A DNA stretch of 64,000 nt, taken from positions 1 to 64,000 of the forward strand of contig NZ_BMDB01000001.1 of assembly GCF_014635565.1 (NCBI RefSeq). The letters are read 5' to 3'. The first letter of the stretch is position 1, and every line of letters starts with the position of its first letter. Both the position numbers and the translations under genes were made by a program. The notes below the pieces were generated by a model that saw only the letters and a program-made list of their open reading frames with translations, did not search any database and was not told the origin of the DNA. This document shows, in pieces, positions 1-8,376 of the stretch. The stretch comes from Phocicoccus schoeneichii. Lineage in GTDB: Bacteria; Bacillota; Bacilli; Staphylococcales; Salinicoccaceae.

Positions 1-9
1 CATTCCATG

Positions 10-122
10 TCTAGTGGCGATGGCGGAGAGGCCACACCTGTTCCCATGCCGAACACAGAAGTTAAGCTCTCCAGCGCCGATGGTAGTTGGGGTTTCCCTG
101 CGAGAGTAGGACGCTGCTAGGC
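10..122 (+). rRNA. rrf: 5S ribosomal RNA
   Basis: The sequence has the conserved 5S core (CCGAACACAGAAGTTAAGC) and complementary ends that form helix I. It is the last rRNA of a ribosomal operon whose 16S and 23S genes must lie before the window. A long tRNA string follows at once, as is usual in Firmicutes. Confidence 0.96.
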
Positions 123-180
123 ATATATTTATTGAAAATACATTGATTTTATACATATTATATGTAATAATAATATTTAT

Positions 181-256
181 GGAGAATTAGCTCAGCTGGG
201 AGAGCATCTGCCTTACAAGCAGAGGGTCGGCGGTTCGATCCCGTCATTCTCCACCA
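181..256 (+). tRNA. tRNA-Val (TAC)
   Basis: Complete cloverleaf with anticodon TAC and an encoded CCA end. It is the first tRNA after the 5S gene and probably shares its transcript. Confidence 0.97.
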
Positions 257-257
257 T

Positions 258-333
<76 letters not shown>

Positions 334-341
334 TTTAGTAA

Positions 342-414
342 GAGCCATTAGCTCAGTCGGTAGAGCATCTGACTTTTAATCAGAGGGTCACAGGTTCGAA
401 TCCTGTATGGCTCA
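342..414 (+). tRNA. tRNA-Lys (TTT)
   Basis: Cloverleaf with anticodon TTT. CCA is not encoded, so the end must be added after transcription. Confidence 0.97.
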
Positions 415-421
415 TAATCGA

Positions 422-506
422 GCGGGTGTGGCGGAATTGGCAGACGCACTAGACTTAGGATCTAGCGCCTTCGGGCATGGGGGTTCGACTCCCTTCACCC
501 GCACCA
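422..506 (+). tRNA. tRNA-Leu (TAG)
   Basis: Class II tRNA with a long variable arm, anticodon TAG, encoded CCA. Confidence 0.96.
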
Positions 507-525
507 TTCGATTTTGTATAATAGC

Positions 526-600
526 GCGGAAGTAGTTCAGTGGTAGAACACCACCTTGCCAAGGTGGGGGTCGCGGGTTCGAATCCCGTCTTCCGCTCCA
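526..600 (+). tRNA. tRNA-Gly (GCC)
   Basis: Canonical glycine tRNA with anticodon GCC, a normal D loop (AGTGGTAGAA), T loop TTCGAAT and encoded CCA. It is a good reference for the two aberrant Gly tRNAs later in this cluster. Confidence 0.97.
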
Positions 601-617
601 TTATAAATTATATGTTA

Positions 618-706
618 GCCGGGGTGGCGGAACTGGCAGACGCACAGGACTTAAAATCCTGCGGTAGGTGACTACCGTACCGGTTCGATTCCGGTCCTCG
701 GCACCA
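618..706 (+). tRNA. tRNA-Leu (TAA)
   Basis: Class II tRNA with a long variable arm, anticodon TAA, encoded CCA. Confidence 0.96.
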
Positions 707-717
707 TTTAAAATTTA

Positions 718-791
718 GCGCCCATAGCTCAATTGGATAGAGCGTTTGACTACGGATCAAAAGGTTAGGGGTTCGACTCCTCTTGGGCGCG
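718..791 (+). tRNA. tRNA-Arg (ACG)
   Basis: Cloverleaf with anticodon ACG (first base expected to be edited to inosine). CCA is not encoded. Confidence 0.96.
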
Positions 792-801
792 TATATAATA
801 G

Positions 802-875
802 CGGGAATTAGCTCAGCTTGGTAGAGCACTTGGTTTGGGACCAAGGGGTCGTAGGTTCGAATCCTATATTCCCGA
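802..875 (+). tRNA. tRNA-Pro (TGG)
   Basis: Cloverleaf with anticodon TGG; no encoded CCA. Confidence 0.96.
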
Positions 876-893
876 TTTACTTTCTATTACTGT

Positions 894-969
894 GGGGGGT
901 TAGCTCAGCTGGGAGAGCGCCTGCTTTGCACGCAGGAGGTCAGCGGTTCGATCCCGCTACTCTCCACCA
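894..969 (+). tRNA. tRNA-Ala (TGC)
   Basis: Cloverleaf with anticodon TGC and encoded CCA. The acceptor stem contains two G-U pairs. Confidence 0.95.
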
Positions 970-1001
970 TAGTTTTAAATGTTAAAAGATGAGTATACCA
1001 G

Positions 1002-1075
1002 GGCGGTGTAGCTCAGCTGGCTAGAGCGTACGGTTCATACCCGTGAGGTCGGGGGTTCGATCCCCTCTACCGCCA
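1002..1075 (+). tRNA. tRNA-Met (CAT), elongator type
   Basis: CAT anticodon with a fully paired acceptor stem, so not the initiator. The body resembles the Bacillus elongator methionine tRNA. No encoded CCA. Confidence 0.85.
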
Positions 1076-1082
1076 TTTTTTA

Positions 1083-1156
1083 GGACCTTTAGCTCAGTTG
1101 GTTAGAGCAAACGGCTCATAACCGTTTGGTCGCAGGTTCGAGTCCTGCAAGGTCCA
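1083..1156 (+). tRNA. tRNA-Ile2 (CAT, probably lysidine-modified)
   Basis: CAT anticodon on an isoleucine-like body (acceptor GGACCTT). From memory it resembles Bacillus tRNA-Ile2, whose wobble C is changed to lysidine by TilS. The assignment over methionine is by resemblance only. Confidence 0.75.
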
Positions 1157-1196
1157 TTTATCTTTTATTAAAACTGTATATTTTTTATATTAACGT

Positions 1197-1286
1197 GGAG
1201 GAATACCCAAGCCTGGCTGAAGGGATCGGTCTTGAAAACCGACAGGGGTGTAATAGCCCGCGGGGGTTCGAATCCCTCTTCCTCCG
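1197..1286 (+). tRNA. tRNA-Ser (TGA)
   Basis: Class II tRNA with a long variable arm, anticodon TGA, discriminator G, no encoded CCA. Confidence 0.95.
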
Positions 1287-1302
1287 TTTTTATTATTATT
1301 AT

Positions 1303-1376
<74 letters not shown>

Positions 1377-1393
1377 TTTTTTTATGTAACTAA

Positions 1394-1469
1394 GGTCCCG
1401 TGGTGTAGCGGTTAACATGCCTGCCTGTCACGCAGGAGATCGCGGGTTCGATTCCCGTCGGGACCGCCA
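1394..1469 (+). tRNA. tRNA-Asp (GTC), copy 1
   Basis: Cloverleaf with anticodon GTC and encoded CCA. A second copy lies at 42141-42216. Confidence 0.96.
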
Positions 1470-1493
1470 TTTAAATTAAATACTTACTATTAT

Positions 1494-1566
1494 GGTTCTG
1501 TAGCTCAGTTGGTAGAGCATCTGACTGAAGATCAGAGTGTCGGCGGTTCGACTCCGTCCAGAACCA
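1494..1566 (+). tRNA. tRNA-Phe (GAA), copy 1
   Basis: Cloverleaf with anticodon GAA; no encoded CCA here, whereas the second copy at 42035-42110 encodes it. Confidence 0.96.
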
Positions 1567-1579
1567 TATTTTATTATAT

Positions 1580-1655
<76 letters not shown>

Positions 1656-1663
1656 TTGATTGT

Positions 1664-1744
1664 GGAAGGGTAGCGAAGTGGCTAAACGCGGCGGACTGTA
1701 AATCCGCTCCTTCGGGTTCGGCAGTTCGAATCTGCCCCCTTCCA
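1664..1744 (+). tRNA. tRNA-Tyr (GTA)
   Basis: Class II tRNA with anticodon GTA; no encoded CCA. Confidence 0.95.
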
Positions 1745-1755
1745 TTTTTTAATGT

Positions 1756-1829
1756 AGGGGTATCGTATAATGGTAATATAGAGGTCTCCAAAACCTTTGA
1801 TGTGGGTTCGATTCCTACTACCCCTGCCA
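1756..1829 (+). tRNA. tRNA-Trp (CCA)
   Basis: Cloverleaf with anticodon CCA, discriminator G and an encoded CCA end. Confidence 0.95.
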
Positions 1830-1830
1830 T

Positions 1831-1907
1831 GGCGATTGTGGCGAAGTGGTTAACGCACCGGATTGTGGCTCCGGCATTCGTGGGTTCGATTCCCATCAGT
1901 CGCCCCA
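1831..1907 (+). tRNA. tRNA-His (GTG), copy 1
   Basis: Anticodon GTG, with the extra G(-1) facing C73 that is diagnostic of histidine tRNA; CCA encoded. A second copy lies at 41957-42030. Confidence 0.95.
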
Positions 1908-1911
1908 TTTT

Positions 1912-1983
1912 TGGGCTGTAGCCAAGCGGTAAGGCAATGGATTTTGGCTCCATCATGCGAAGGTTCGAATCCTTCCAGCCCAG
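1912..1983 (+). tRNA. tRNA-Gln (TTG)
   Basis: Cloverleaf with anticodon TTG and a U1-A72 start of the acceptor stem, usual for glutamine; no encoded CCA. Confidence 0.95.
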
Positions 1984-1989
1984 TATTCT

Positions 1990-2060
<71 letters not shown>

Positions 2061-2068
2061 TTATATAT

Positions 2069-2143
2069 GCGGAGGTAGTTTAGTGTTCATAACACTCTTC
2101 TTCCTGAAGAGAGACCCTGGTTTAAATCCAGGCCTCCGCTCCA
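2069..2143 (+). tRNA. tRNA-Gly (TCC), cell-wall type, copy 1
   Basis: Acceptor stem and TCC anticodon are those of glycine. The D loop has lost the GG pair (AGTGTTCATAAC) and the T loop reads TTTAAAT instead of TTCGAAT. Staphylococci carry such glycine tRNAs, which serve Fem peptidyl transferases in building the glycine cross-bridge and bind EF-Tu poorly. CCA is encoded. Stems are intact, so this is not a pseudogene. Confidence 0.88.
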
Positions 2144-2160
2144 TATTTTAATTTTATAAT

Positions 2161-2235
2161 GCGGAGATAGTTTAGTGTTTATAACATACCTCTTCCTGAG
2201 GTAAGACGTTGGTTTAAATCCAGCTCTCCGCTCCA
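2161..2235 (+). tRNA. tRNA-Gly (TCC), cell-wall type, copy 2
   Basis: Second glycine tRNA with the same D-loop (AGTGTTTATAAC) and T-loop (TTTAAAT) changes as the preceding one but a different anticodon stem. It is therefore an independent copy kept under similar constraints. CCA encoded. Confidence 0.88.
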
Positions 2236-2324
2236 TTTTTTTAAGACGTAAGTCTTATTTTTTTTGAAAAATATTGAAAATTATGAGTTTTTGAGTTATT
2301 ATTAAGTTTGTGCAATTTTTATTT

Positions 2325-2406
2325 GCTCCCGTGGCGGAATTGGCAGACGCGTTGGACTCAAAATCCAATTCCTTTCGGAGTGCCGGTTCGATCCCGGCCG
2401 GGAGTA
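2325..2406 (+). tRNA. tRNA-Leu (CAA)
   Basis: Class II tRNA with anticodon CAA, 90 bp after the preceding tRNA and just before a terminator. The acceptor stem starts with a G-U pair; CCA is not encoded. Confidence 0.94.
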
Positions 2407-2415
2407 TTTTACAAT

Positions 2416-2447
2416 GTCGCTAAGCACTAGCTTAACGGCTTTTTTTA
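2416..2447 (+). terminator. Terminator of the rRNA/tRNA operon
   Basis: A 10-bp stem (2416-2425 with 2430-2439, one mismatch) is followed by a run of T. It closes the 5S-tRNA transcription unit. Confidence 0.8.
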
Positions 2448-2515
2448 TTGTCTTTTTTGCACTTTTTTCTGTTCAACCATATCGGTTTTTCATAGTATAA
2501 ATAATTGTAATCTTG

Positions 2516-2521
2516 TATAAT
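2516..2521 (+). promoter_or_regulatory. Probable -10 box of psuK-psuG
   Basis: A perfect TATAAT lies about 37 bases before the psuK start codon. No good -35 hexamer is seen at the right distance, which suggests an activator or a weak promoter. Confidence 0.45.
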
Positions 2522-2557
2522 ATGTATATCGAATTTGTGTGAAAGTAGGTTTTCATT

Positions 2558-3655
2558 TTGAACGCTAAAGAAACTGAAGTATTACGGTTAATAAAAGAAA
2601 ATCCTTTTATTTCCCAATCTGAACTGTCAAAAAAGATTGGGCTTACGAGTGCATCAGTATCTAGAATTATCTCTGATTTAGTTAAGAAAGAATATATTAC
2701 TGGTCAGGCTTATGTATTGAATGAAGAATTTCCAATCGTATGTATTGGAGCGGCAAACCTTGACCGTAAATTCTTCGTACATAATGAATTAATTTATGGT
2801 ACAAGTAATCCAATACATTCAGCACATTCAGTTGGTGGAGTAGTGAGAAACATTGCTGAGAACTTAGGTCGTCTCGGACAAAATGTTACTCTAATTACAA
2901 CACGAGGTGATGATGCAGAGTGGAGTAGGATTGAAAATGAATCTGAAGCATATATCAACTTAGATTTCTCAGCAATCATTCCTGGAATGAGCACTGGGGC
3001 GTATACTGCTTTAATTAATGGTGAAGGTGAGATGGAATATGGCTTTGCTGACATGGACATCTATGATTCATTTACACCAGATATATTAATTAAGCAAACG
3101 TATATTCTAAAAAGAGCAAAGTGTATCATTGTGGATCTAAACGTTCCTAAAGTTTCACTTGATTTTATTACAGCATATGCAAAAAAACATGATATTAATT
3201 TAGTACTTATTCCTGTTTCTGGTCCAAAAATGGAACGTCTTCCAGACAATCTTGAACCAGTAAACTGGCTAATCATCAACAGAGATGAGACAGAAGCACA
3301 CTTTGGTATCGAAATTAATAATGATGATGAACTTAAGAGTGCAGCGCGCAGATGGAACGACCTGGGTGTTGAACACGTTGTCGTGACAAACGGTGCTAAG
3401 TCTCTCGTGTATTCATCTTCAACTGAACAAAAGATTTACGAAATCTCACCAAGTGAAAAAGTTGTGGATGTAACGGGAGCTGGAGATAGTTTTTCATCAG
3501 CAATCGTTTATGGTTGGCTCAAAGGATTACCAGTTGATGAATGTATAAAACTCGGTATGGTAAACTCGAAAAAGACAATCGAAACTGCCTATACAGTAAG
3601 GCAAGATCTTACAGAAAAACAATTAAAAATTGATTTGGAGGAAGTTTTTAAATGA
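2558..3655 (+). CDS. psuK: Pseudouridine kinase with N-terminal winged helix-turn-helix
   Basis: Phosphorylates pseudouridine to its 5'-phosphate, the first step of pseudouridine breakdown. Residues 1-60 form a winged helix-turn-helix; about 60-360 are a PfkB-type sugar kinase ending with the GAGD motif (307-310) that holds the catalytic Asp. The start is TTG, behind a GTAGG-type ribosome site. The stop codon overlaps the ATG of psuG by four bases, so the two are translationally coupled, and that partner is what fixes the substrate. The DNA-binding domain suggests that the kinase also controls transcription, perhaps of its own operon; that is inference. Confidence 0.88.
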   Translation: MNAKETEVLRLIKENPFISQSELSKKIGLTSASVSRIISDLVKKEYITGQAYVLNEEFPIVCIGAANLDRKFFVHNELIYGTSNPIHSAHSVGGVVRNIAENLGRLGQNVTLITTRGDDAEWSRIENESEAYINLDFSAIIPGMSTGAYTALINGEGEMEYGFADMDIYDSFTPDILIKQTYILKRAKCIIVDLNVPKVSLDFITAYAKKHDINLVLIPVSGPKMERLPDNLEPVNWLIINRDETEAHFGIEINNDDELKSAARRWNDLGVEHVVVTNGAKSLVYSSSTEQKIYEISPSEKVVDVTGAGDSFSSAIVYGWLKGLPVDECIKLGMVNSKKTIETAYTVRQDLTEKQLKIDLEEVFK

Positions 3656-4563
3656 AACATTTACTAGACATTACACCAGAGGTTCAAGAAGCATTAGACA
3701 ACAACAAACCAGTAGTTGCTTTAGAATCAACAATTATCTCACATGGTATGCCATACCCACAAAACGTAGAAATGGCTACTAAAACAGAAGCGATTATCCG
3801 TGAACAAGGTGCAATTCCAGCAACAATTGCAATCATGGATGGAAAAATCAAAATCGGTCTTTCTGAAGAAGATTTAGAGACATTCGCTAAAACTGAAGGT
3901 ATTGCTAAAGTATCACGCCGTGATATGGCTGAAATCTTAGCTACAGGCCGTTTAGGTGCAACTACAGTTGCTTCTACAATGATCGGTGCAAACCTTGCAG
4001 GAATCAAATTCTTCGTTACTGGTGGTATCGGTGGCGTACACAGAGGATTTGAAGAGCATATGGACGTTTCTGCTGACTTAGATGAGTTAGGTAAAACAGA
4101 TGTAGTTGTTATATCTGCAGGTGCTAAATCTATTTTAGACTTACCACGTACTATGGAGTACTTAGAAACTAAAGGTGTACCAGTAATTGGTTACCAAACT
4201 GATGAGCTTCCAGCATTCTTCACTCGTGAAAGTGGATTAAAACTTGCGTCACACTTCGATACAACTGAAGAAATCGCAAAAGTAGTTAAAATGAAACATG
4301 AACTTGGCCTTGGTGGTGGTGTTTCTGTAGTAAACCCAATTCCAGAAGACCAAGCAATGGACAAAGAGTATATCGATGGCGTAATTCAAAATGCAATTGA
4401 CCAAATGGAAAAAGACGGCGTAGGCGGTAAAGACGCTACACCATATCTATTAGGAGCTATCGTTGAAGCAACTGAAGGTAAGAGCTTAAAAGCAAATATC
4501 GATCTAGTTTACAACAATGCACGCGTTGGTGGACAATTAGCAGTAGATTACTTCAACCTATAA
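3652..4563 (+). CDS. psuG: Pseudouridine-5'-phosphate glycosidase
   Basis: Splits pseudouridine 5'-phosphate reversibly into uracil and ribose 5-phosphate. The protein is 303 aa, normal for the PsuG (IndA/YeiN) family, and shows the family's N-terminal ALESTIISHGMPYP segment and the glycine-rich TGGIGGVHRG loop near residue 124. It begins inside the last codons of psuK, a typical arrangement in many bacteria. Codon use is very AT-rich and regular, as in well-expressed genes. A strong terminator follows directly, so the operon is psuK-psuG only. Confidence 0.95.
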   Translation: MKHLLDITPEVQEALDNNKPVVALESTIISHGMPYPQNVEMATKTEAIIREQGAIPATIAIMDGKIKIGLSEEDLETFAKTEGIAKVSRRDMAEILATGRLGATTVASTMIGANLAGIKFFVTGGIGGVHRGFEEHMDVSADLDELGKTDVVVISAGAKSILDLPRTMEYLETKGVPVIGYQTDELPAFFTRESGLKLASHFDTTEEIAKVVKMKHELGLGGGVSVVNPIPEDQAMDKEYIDGVIQNAIDQMEKDGVGGKDATPYLLGAIVEATEGKSLKANIDLVYNNARVGGQLAVDYFNL

Positions 4564-4573
4564 TTTTAGAAAA

Positions 4574-4612
4574 CCCTAGTACTTGTATCTTAACAAGTAC
4601 TAGGGTATTTTT
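4574..4612 (+). terminator. Terminator after psuG
   Basis: A perfect 12-bp stem (4574-4585 with 4594-4605) followed by TATTTTTAT. Confidence 0.92.
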
Positions 4613-4631
4613 ATATAAAGGAGTGTTTGAC

Positions 4632-6305
4632 TTGAAATTTAAACGTTATTTTAACATGAAATTACATAACAATAGTCTCTACTATATCAGTGATGAGACA
4701 GGGAAACGTGAGCTGTTCAGGTATGATATTAAACAAAAATGGTCTAAACAGCTAACAAAAACAGAGGAAAACATTAAAGGATTTTGGTTTATTGAAGATA
4801 AACTATACGTATCCATCGACTTTTCAGGTAACGAACGCGAACAACTTTATTTATTAAATGAGGGTCAAGTTGAACCAATTATTGATGAACCAGAATACTT
4901 TCATCATTTTCTAACAGAGTTAAACAAACAAGTATACTTTACAAGAAACCATCATCTAGACGCTGGTTTCCGTTTATTTAATTTAGATAATGAAGTGCTT
5001 GGTAATTTTGAAGCACCAACAAAAATTATAGGAACGATAGACAATAATTATCTTGTTTTAAAAATGGACTACAGCTCGATAGACTCTGAACTTGTATTAT
5101 TTGACATTAACGCAAATGAGATAGTCGATATTCCAGTCGAAGGTCATCGTTATAGCTCATTTAAGCAGATTACACAGTCTAAGGCGCTTTTAATCACTGA
5201 TGCAACAAATGGCTTCATGAATCTACATATGATGAACTTACAAACGTATGAGCTAGAGCCCCTCACTGACATCGATGCAGATGTTTTATCTTATAAACAC
5301 TTTAAAAATAAAGAATACATTGTAGATGTAAATGAGAAAGGTTATAGCACGCTGTATACTTTCAGTTTACATGACTATGTATTAGATCCACTAGACTTCT
5401 ATCAAGACGGAGTAGTTCATAACTATGAAGTGGACAATCAAAAATTATATGTCCTATTTTCAAGCATGAATTCACCGATGCAAGTGTATCAGTACATGTT
5501 TGACAATGGGTCAATCAAACAATTATTTGGAAATAAACCGATTGATGCATTTAAAACGTCGAAAGAGTCGTACCAAACATTTGATGATATTATGCTTGAA
5601 TATTTTATGTATCCAATAGATGAAGACAATGTACCGACAGTAATTCACATTCACGGTGGTCCAGAATCACAAGCACGTCCTGAATTCAATGAATTGTATT
5701 ATGATTTATATAAGGATGGCTTCCAAGTAGCCGTACCCAATATCAGAGGATCTAGTGGCTATGGCACAAACTTCTTAAAGCTCGATGATATCGAGAAGCG
5801 TTTAGATGCTATGCAAGACGTGCTAGAGCTTAAAAATCACCTTACGGATGGCAATGCCGATAAAGATAATATGTTCGTTATGGGCCGTAGCTACGGTGGT
5901 TTCATGACACTGTTACTCGCAACTCATCATAGTGACGCATTTAAAGGCGCAGTAGATATTGTTGGAATCTCATATTTAAAGACATTCCTTACAAATACTC
6001 CAAGTTGGCGCAGGAATTTAAGAAGTAAAGAATATGGGTTTATCGGACAAGATGATGCGTTTATTGAACAAATTGCGCCACTTAATAAGAGTGAGAACGT
6101 GACAATTCCGCTAAGAATATTCCATTCTAAACATGATGCACGTGTGCCAAATAGTGAATCTGTACAAATGTATGAGAAGATGAAGGAAAACGGCCAAGAT
6201 GTTGAACTCACTTCATACCCAAATGACGGTCATATGTATCTCTTTAATGATAATACAGATGATATGCATGAAAAAATCCGTACATTCTTTAAAGCGTTAC
6301 TCTAA
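4632..6305 (+). CDS. S9 family (prolyl oligopeptidase-like) serine peptidase
   Basis: Cytosolic alpha/beta-hydrolase peptidase, 557 aa. The N-terminal two thirds are a degenerate beta-propeller; the C-terminal third is the catalytic domain. The nucleophile sits in GRSYGG (Ser about 420), followed by Asp (about 502, in HDARVP) and His (about 534, in DGHMY). No signal peptide is seen. I start it at the TTG at 4632, eight bases after AAAGGAG; a GTG at 4623 in the same frame lies inside that site. The substrate is probably short peptides (acyl-aminoacyl peptidase-like), but the sequence does not tell. Confidence 0.88.
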   Translation: MKFKRYFNMKLHNNSLYYISDETGKRELFRYDIKQKWSKQLTKTEENIKGFWFIEDKLYVSIDFSGNEREQLYLLNEGQVEPIIDEPEYFHHFLTELNKQVYFTRNHHLDAGFRLFNLDNEVLGNFEAPTKIIGTIDNNYLVLKMDYSSIDSELVLFDINANEIVDIPVEGHRYSSFKQITQSKALLITDATNGFMNLHMMNLQTYELEPLTDIDADVLSYKHFKNKEYIVDVNEKGYSTLYTFSLHDYVLDPLDFYQDGVVHNYEVDNQKLYVLFSSMNSPMQVYQYMFDNGSIKQLFGNKPIDAFKTSKESYQTFDDIMLEYFMYPIDEDNVPTVIHIHGGPESQARPEFNELYYDLYKDGFQVAVPNIRGSSGYGTNFLKLDDIEKRLDAMQDVLELKNHLTDGNADKDNMFVMGRSYGGFMTLLLATHHSDAFKGAVDIVGISYLKTFLTNTPSWRRNLRSKEYGFIGQDDAFIEQIAPLNKSENVTIPLRIFHSKHDARVPNSESVQMYEKMKENGQDVELTSYPNDGHMYLFNDNTDDMHEKIRTFFKALL

Positions 6306-6467
6306 AAGGTCTTGCGTTAAATAATATAGTGATGATAAAATGTCATTTGTTACTTAAAAGTCTAGAATAATGAATGATATTGCGTTTAATCTTTAAAACG
6401 GTATAATCTTATATATTCATTAAACGTGAAATATATATGTAAGTGTGATTCGAAGAGGTGAAAGATA

Positions 6468-6812
6468 GTGAAGGTGGAATTAACTAAGTTCCGTATAAAG
6501 CCAGGAAAAAGTGAAGTTGTGGATGAGTGGATTACTTATATTCATGAATCTATGGATAGTGTCGTAGCTAACCTTGAAGGTGACAAAATCTATATTGAAA
6601 CAATCTTTAGAGAGGCTTTTAATGATGTAGAATACCTGTATTGGTATAGCATTCAAGATAAAGAAGCAGCAGAATCTGAACCAAACTCTCCAATTGACGA
6701 AAAACATTTAGAATATTTTGATGAATGTATAGATAAGACATTTAGACCTGAAGACATGGTTGCAGCTGCAGTTATGGTACAAGATAAATTTAAAGATTGC
6801 ATTAAAAACTAA
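6468..6812 (+). CDS. DUF6176-like small protein
   Basis: A 114-aa acidic soluble protein starting with GTG behind GAAGAGGTGAAAG. Its N-terminal half (KFRIKPGKSEVVDEW) resembles the fold of antibiotic-biosynthesis-monooxygenase-like dimeric alpha-beta barrels, and I place it in the DUF6176 group from memory. No catalytic residues can be assigned. It stands alone, with a palindromic terminator shared with the convergent DUF488 gene. Function unknown. Confidence 0.7.
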   Translation: MKVELTKFRIKPGKSEVVDEWITYIHESMDSVVANLEGDKIYIETIFREAFNDVEYLYWYSIQDKEAAESEPNSPIDEKHLEYFDECIDKTFRPEDMVAAAVMVQDKFKDCIKN

Positions 6813-6840
6813 AGCTGATTCATATGAATCAGCTTTTTTC
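6812..6840. terminator. Bidirectional terminator
   Basis: A perfect 24-bp palindrome (6812-6835) with T-runs on both strands. It lies between the two convergent genes; the stop codon of the minus-strand gene lies within it. Confidence 0.88.
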
Positions 6841-7173
6841 TATATATTCTTTTATTGCAACTGCTTGGTTGTGTTCTTTATCTTTTGCGCCGTAAATGAG
6901 TGTGACGTTGTGACCATCAGACTTCTCTTTAATTTCTTCTAGTCGTTTGTGTTGCTTTTTTAATTCTTTAAAATATTTCTTCTTAAAGTTATCCCATTTC
7001 TCAGGATCGTGATCAAACCACTTTCTGAGCTCTGTAGAGGGTGCTAACTCTTTATACCACTCATCGTAGTCGACATCTTCTTTTTTAACGCCACGTGGCC
7101 ATACACGATCTACTAGTATACGCATTCCATCTTGAGTACTTTTTTCATCATATAATCTTTTTACTTTTAACAT
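6829..7173 (-). CDS. DUF488 family protein (YeaO-like)
   Basis: A 114-aa soluble protein with the family's hallmarks: LVDRVWPRGV near residue 20, a WYKELAPS segment, and a C-terminal TLIYGAKDKEHNQA stretch. The start is the ATG at 7173, preceded by AGGAGTGA; longer in-frame readings lack a ribosome site. Family members are widespread and uncharacterised, and some have been linked to stress or metal responses. The gene diverges from queG with only 72 bases between the starts, so the two promoters lie face to face. Confidence 0.88.
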   Translation of the reverse strand: MLKVKRLYDEKSTQDGMRILVDRVWPRGVKKEDVDYDEWYKELAPSTELRKWFDHDPEKWDNFKKKYFKELKKQHKRLEEIKEKSDGHNVTLIYGAKDKEHNQAVAIKEYIEKS

Positions 7174-7245
7174 ATGAATCACTCCTATTTGTTCTATACC
7201 CGAAATTAAATATGTTAAAATAATTAAATACAGGAGTGTGAGTGT

Positions 7246-8373
7246 ATGGATAGACATGAATTTAAACAAAAAGTAATCGACTATGCCCGTTCAATTGGAA
7301 TCGACGAAATTGGGTTTACTCATGCTGAACCGTTCTATGAGTTTAGAGAAAAACTCGTAGATTATTACAAGAAAAATTATGAATCCGGATTTGAGAAAGG
7401 AACGATTGATGAACGTAGCATACCAAAGATGTCGTTACCTTCAGCACAGTCTATTATCTCAATTGCAGTCGGATATCCAAATAAGTTAAAAGGTGCGCCA
7501 AAATCTAAACGTGGTGAGCGTCGCGGAATTTTTGCACGCGCATCGTGGGGTGTAGATTACCATGTTCTTCTAAGACGTCGATTAGATAAACTACAGAAAT
7601 TCATAGAAGCACACATTCCTGACGTAGAATGCATGTCTATGGTAGACACTGGAGTACTGTCAGACCGTGAAGTGGCACTTAGAAGTGGACTAGGATATAT
7701 CGGAAAGAATGGATTTTTGATCAATCCAAACTTAGGTACATGGAGTTATCTCGGAGAAATGCTCGTATCTTATCCATTTCCACCTGACGAAGAACTCATC
7801 GATAGTTGTGGAGACTGTACACTTTGTATTGACCGTTGTCCAACACAAGCATTAGTAGGCAATGGGCAACTCGATTCGAAACGTTGCATTTCATTTTTAA
7901 CACAGACAAAAGCACTCATTCCAGATGAATTTAGGAAATCAATTGGAAATAGAGTATACGGGTGTGATACGTGTCAACAAGTGTGTCCGAGAAATAAAGG
8001 AATTAACACAGAACACGTAGACATCGTGTTAGAACCAGGAATTTTAAAACCTGAACTCACAGGTCTTTTAGAAGTTTCGAATCGTGAATTTAAAGAGACA
8101 TATGGCCACTTAGCAGGTGTATGGCGAGGAAAAAATCCGATTCAGAGGAATGCCATTGTAGCGCTCGCACACTTCAAAGAAGAAGAGGCTGTGCCAATTT
8201 TAAAAAGAGTCGCAGAAAACGATGTACGTCCAGTAATAAAAGCAACGGCATATTGGGCAATTGGACAAATCTTAGGTAGCGACGCATTAACATATATCAA
8301 CGATAGATATAAAATTGAGCAAGATGAAATGATAAAATCAGAAATGCTGAAAGGTATTCAAGAAGTAGGGTAG
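7246..8373 (+). CDS. queG: Epoxyqueuosine reductase
   Basis: Performs the last step of queuosine synthesis, reducing epoxyqueuosine in the anticodon of Asp, Asn, His and Tyr tRNAs; uses cobalamin and iron-sulfur clusters. Two 4Fe-4S motifs are visible: CGDCTLCIDRCP near 187-199 and CDTCQQVCPRN near 240-250. The C-terminal 70 residues are HEAT-like. Length (375 aa) is normal. The ribosome site is AGGAGTG. It heads a tRNA-modification operon with trmL three bases downstream. All four acceptor tRNA types are in this window. Confidence 0.95.
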   Translation: MDRHEFKQKVIDYARSIGIDEIGFTHAEPFYEFREKLVDYYKKNYESGFEKGTIDERSIPKMSLPSAQSIISIAVGYPNKLKGAPKSKRGERRGIFARASWGVDYHVLLRRRLDKLQKFIEAHIPDVECMSMVDTGVLSDREVALRSGLGYIGKNGFLINPNLGTWSYLGEMLVSYPFPPDEELIDSCGDCTLCIDRCPTQALVGNGQLDSKRCISFLTQTKALIPDEFRKSIGNRVYGCDTCQQVCPRNKGINTEHVDIVLEPGILKPELTGLLEVSNREFKETYGHLAGVWRGKNPIQRNAIVALAHFKEEEAVPILKRVAENDVRPVIKATAYWAIGQILGSDALTYINDRYKIEQDEMIKSEMLKGIQEVG

Positions 8374-8376
8374 AGA

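Noticed and set aside
2069..2235. tRNA-Gly pseudogenes
   Set aside because: Stems, anticodon and CCA are intact in both copies, and the loop changes are the same in both; degradation would be random.
4623..4634. GTG 4623 as start of the S9 peptidase
   Set aside because: It lies within the ribosome site AAAGGAGTG itself; TTG 4632 has the right spacing.
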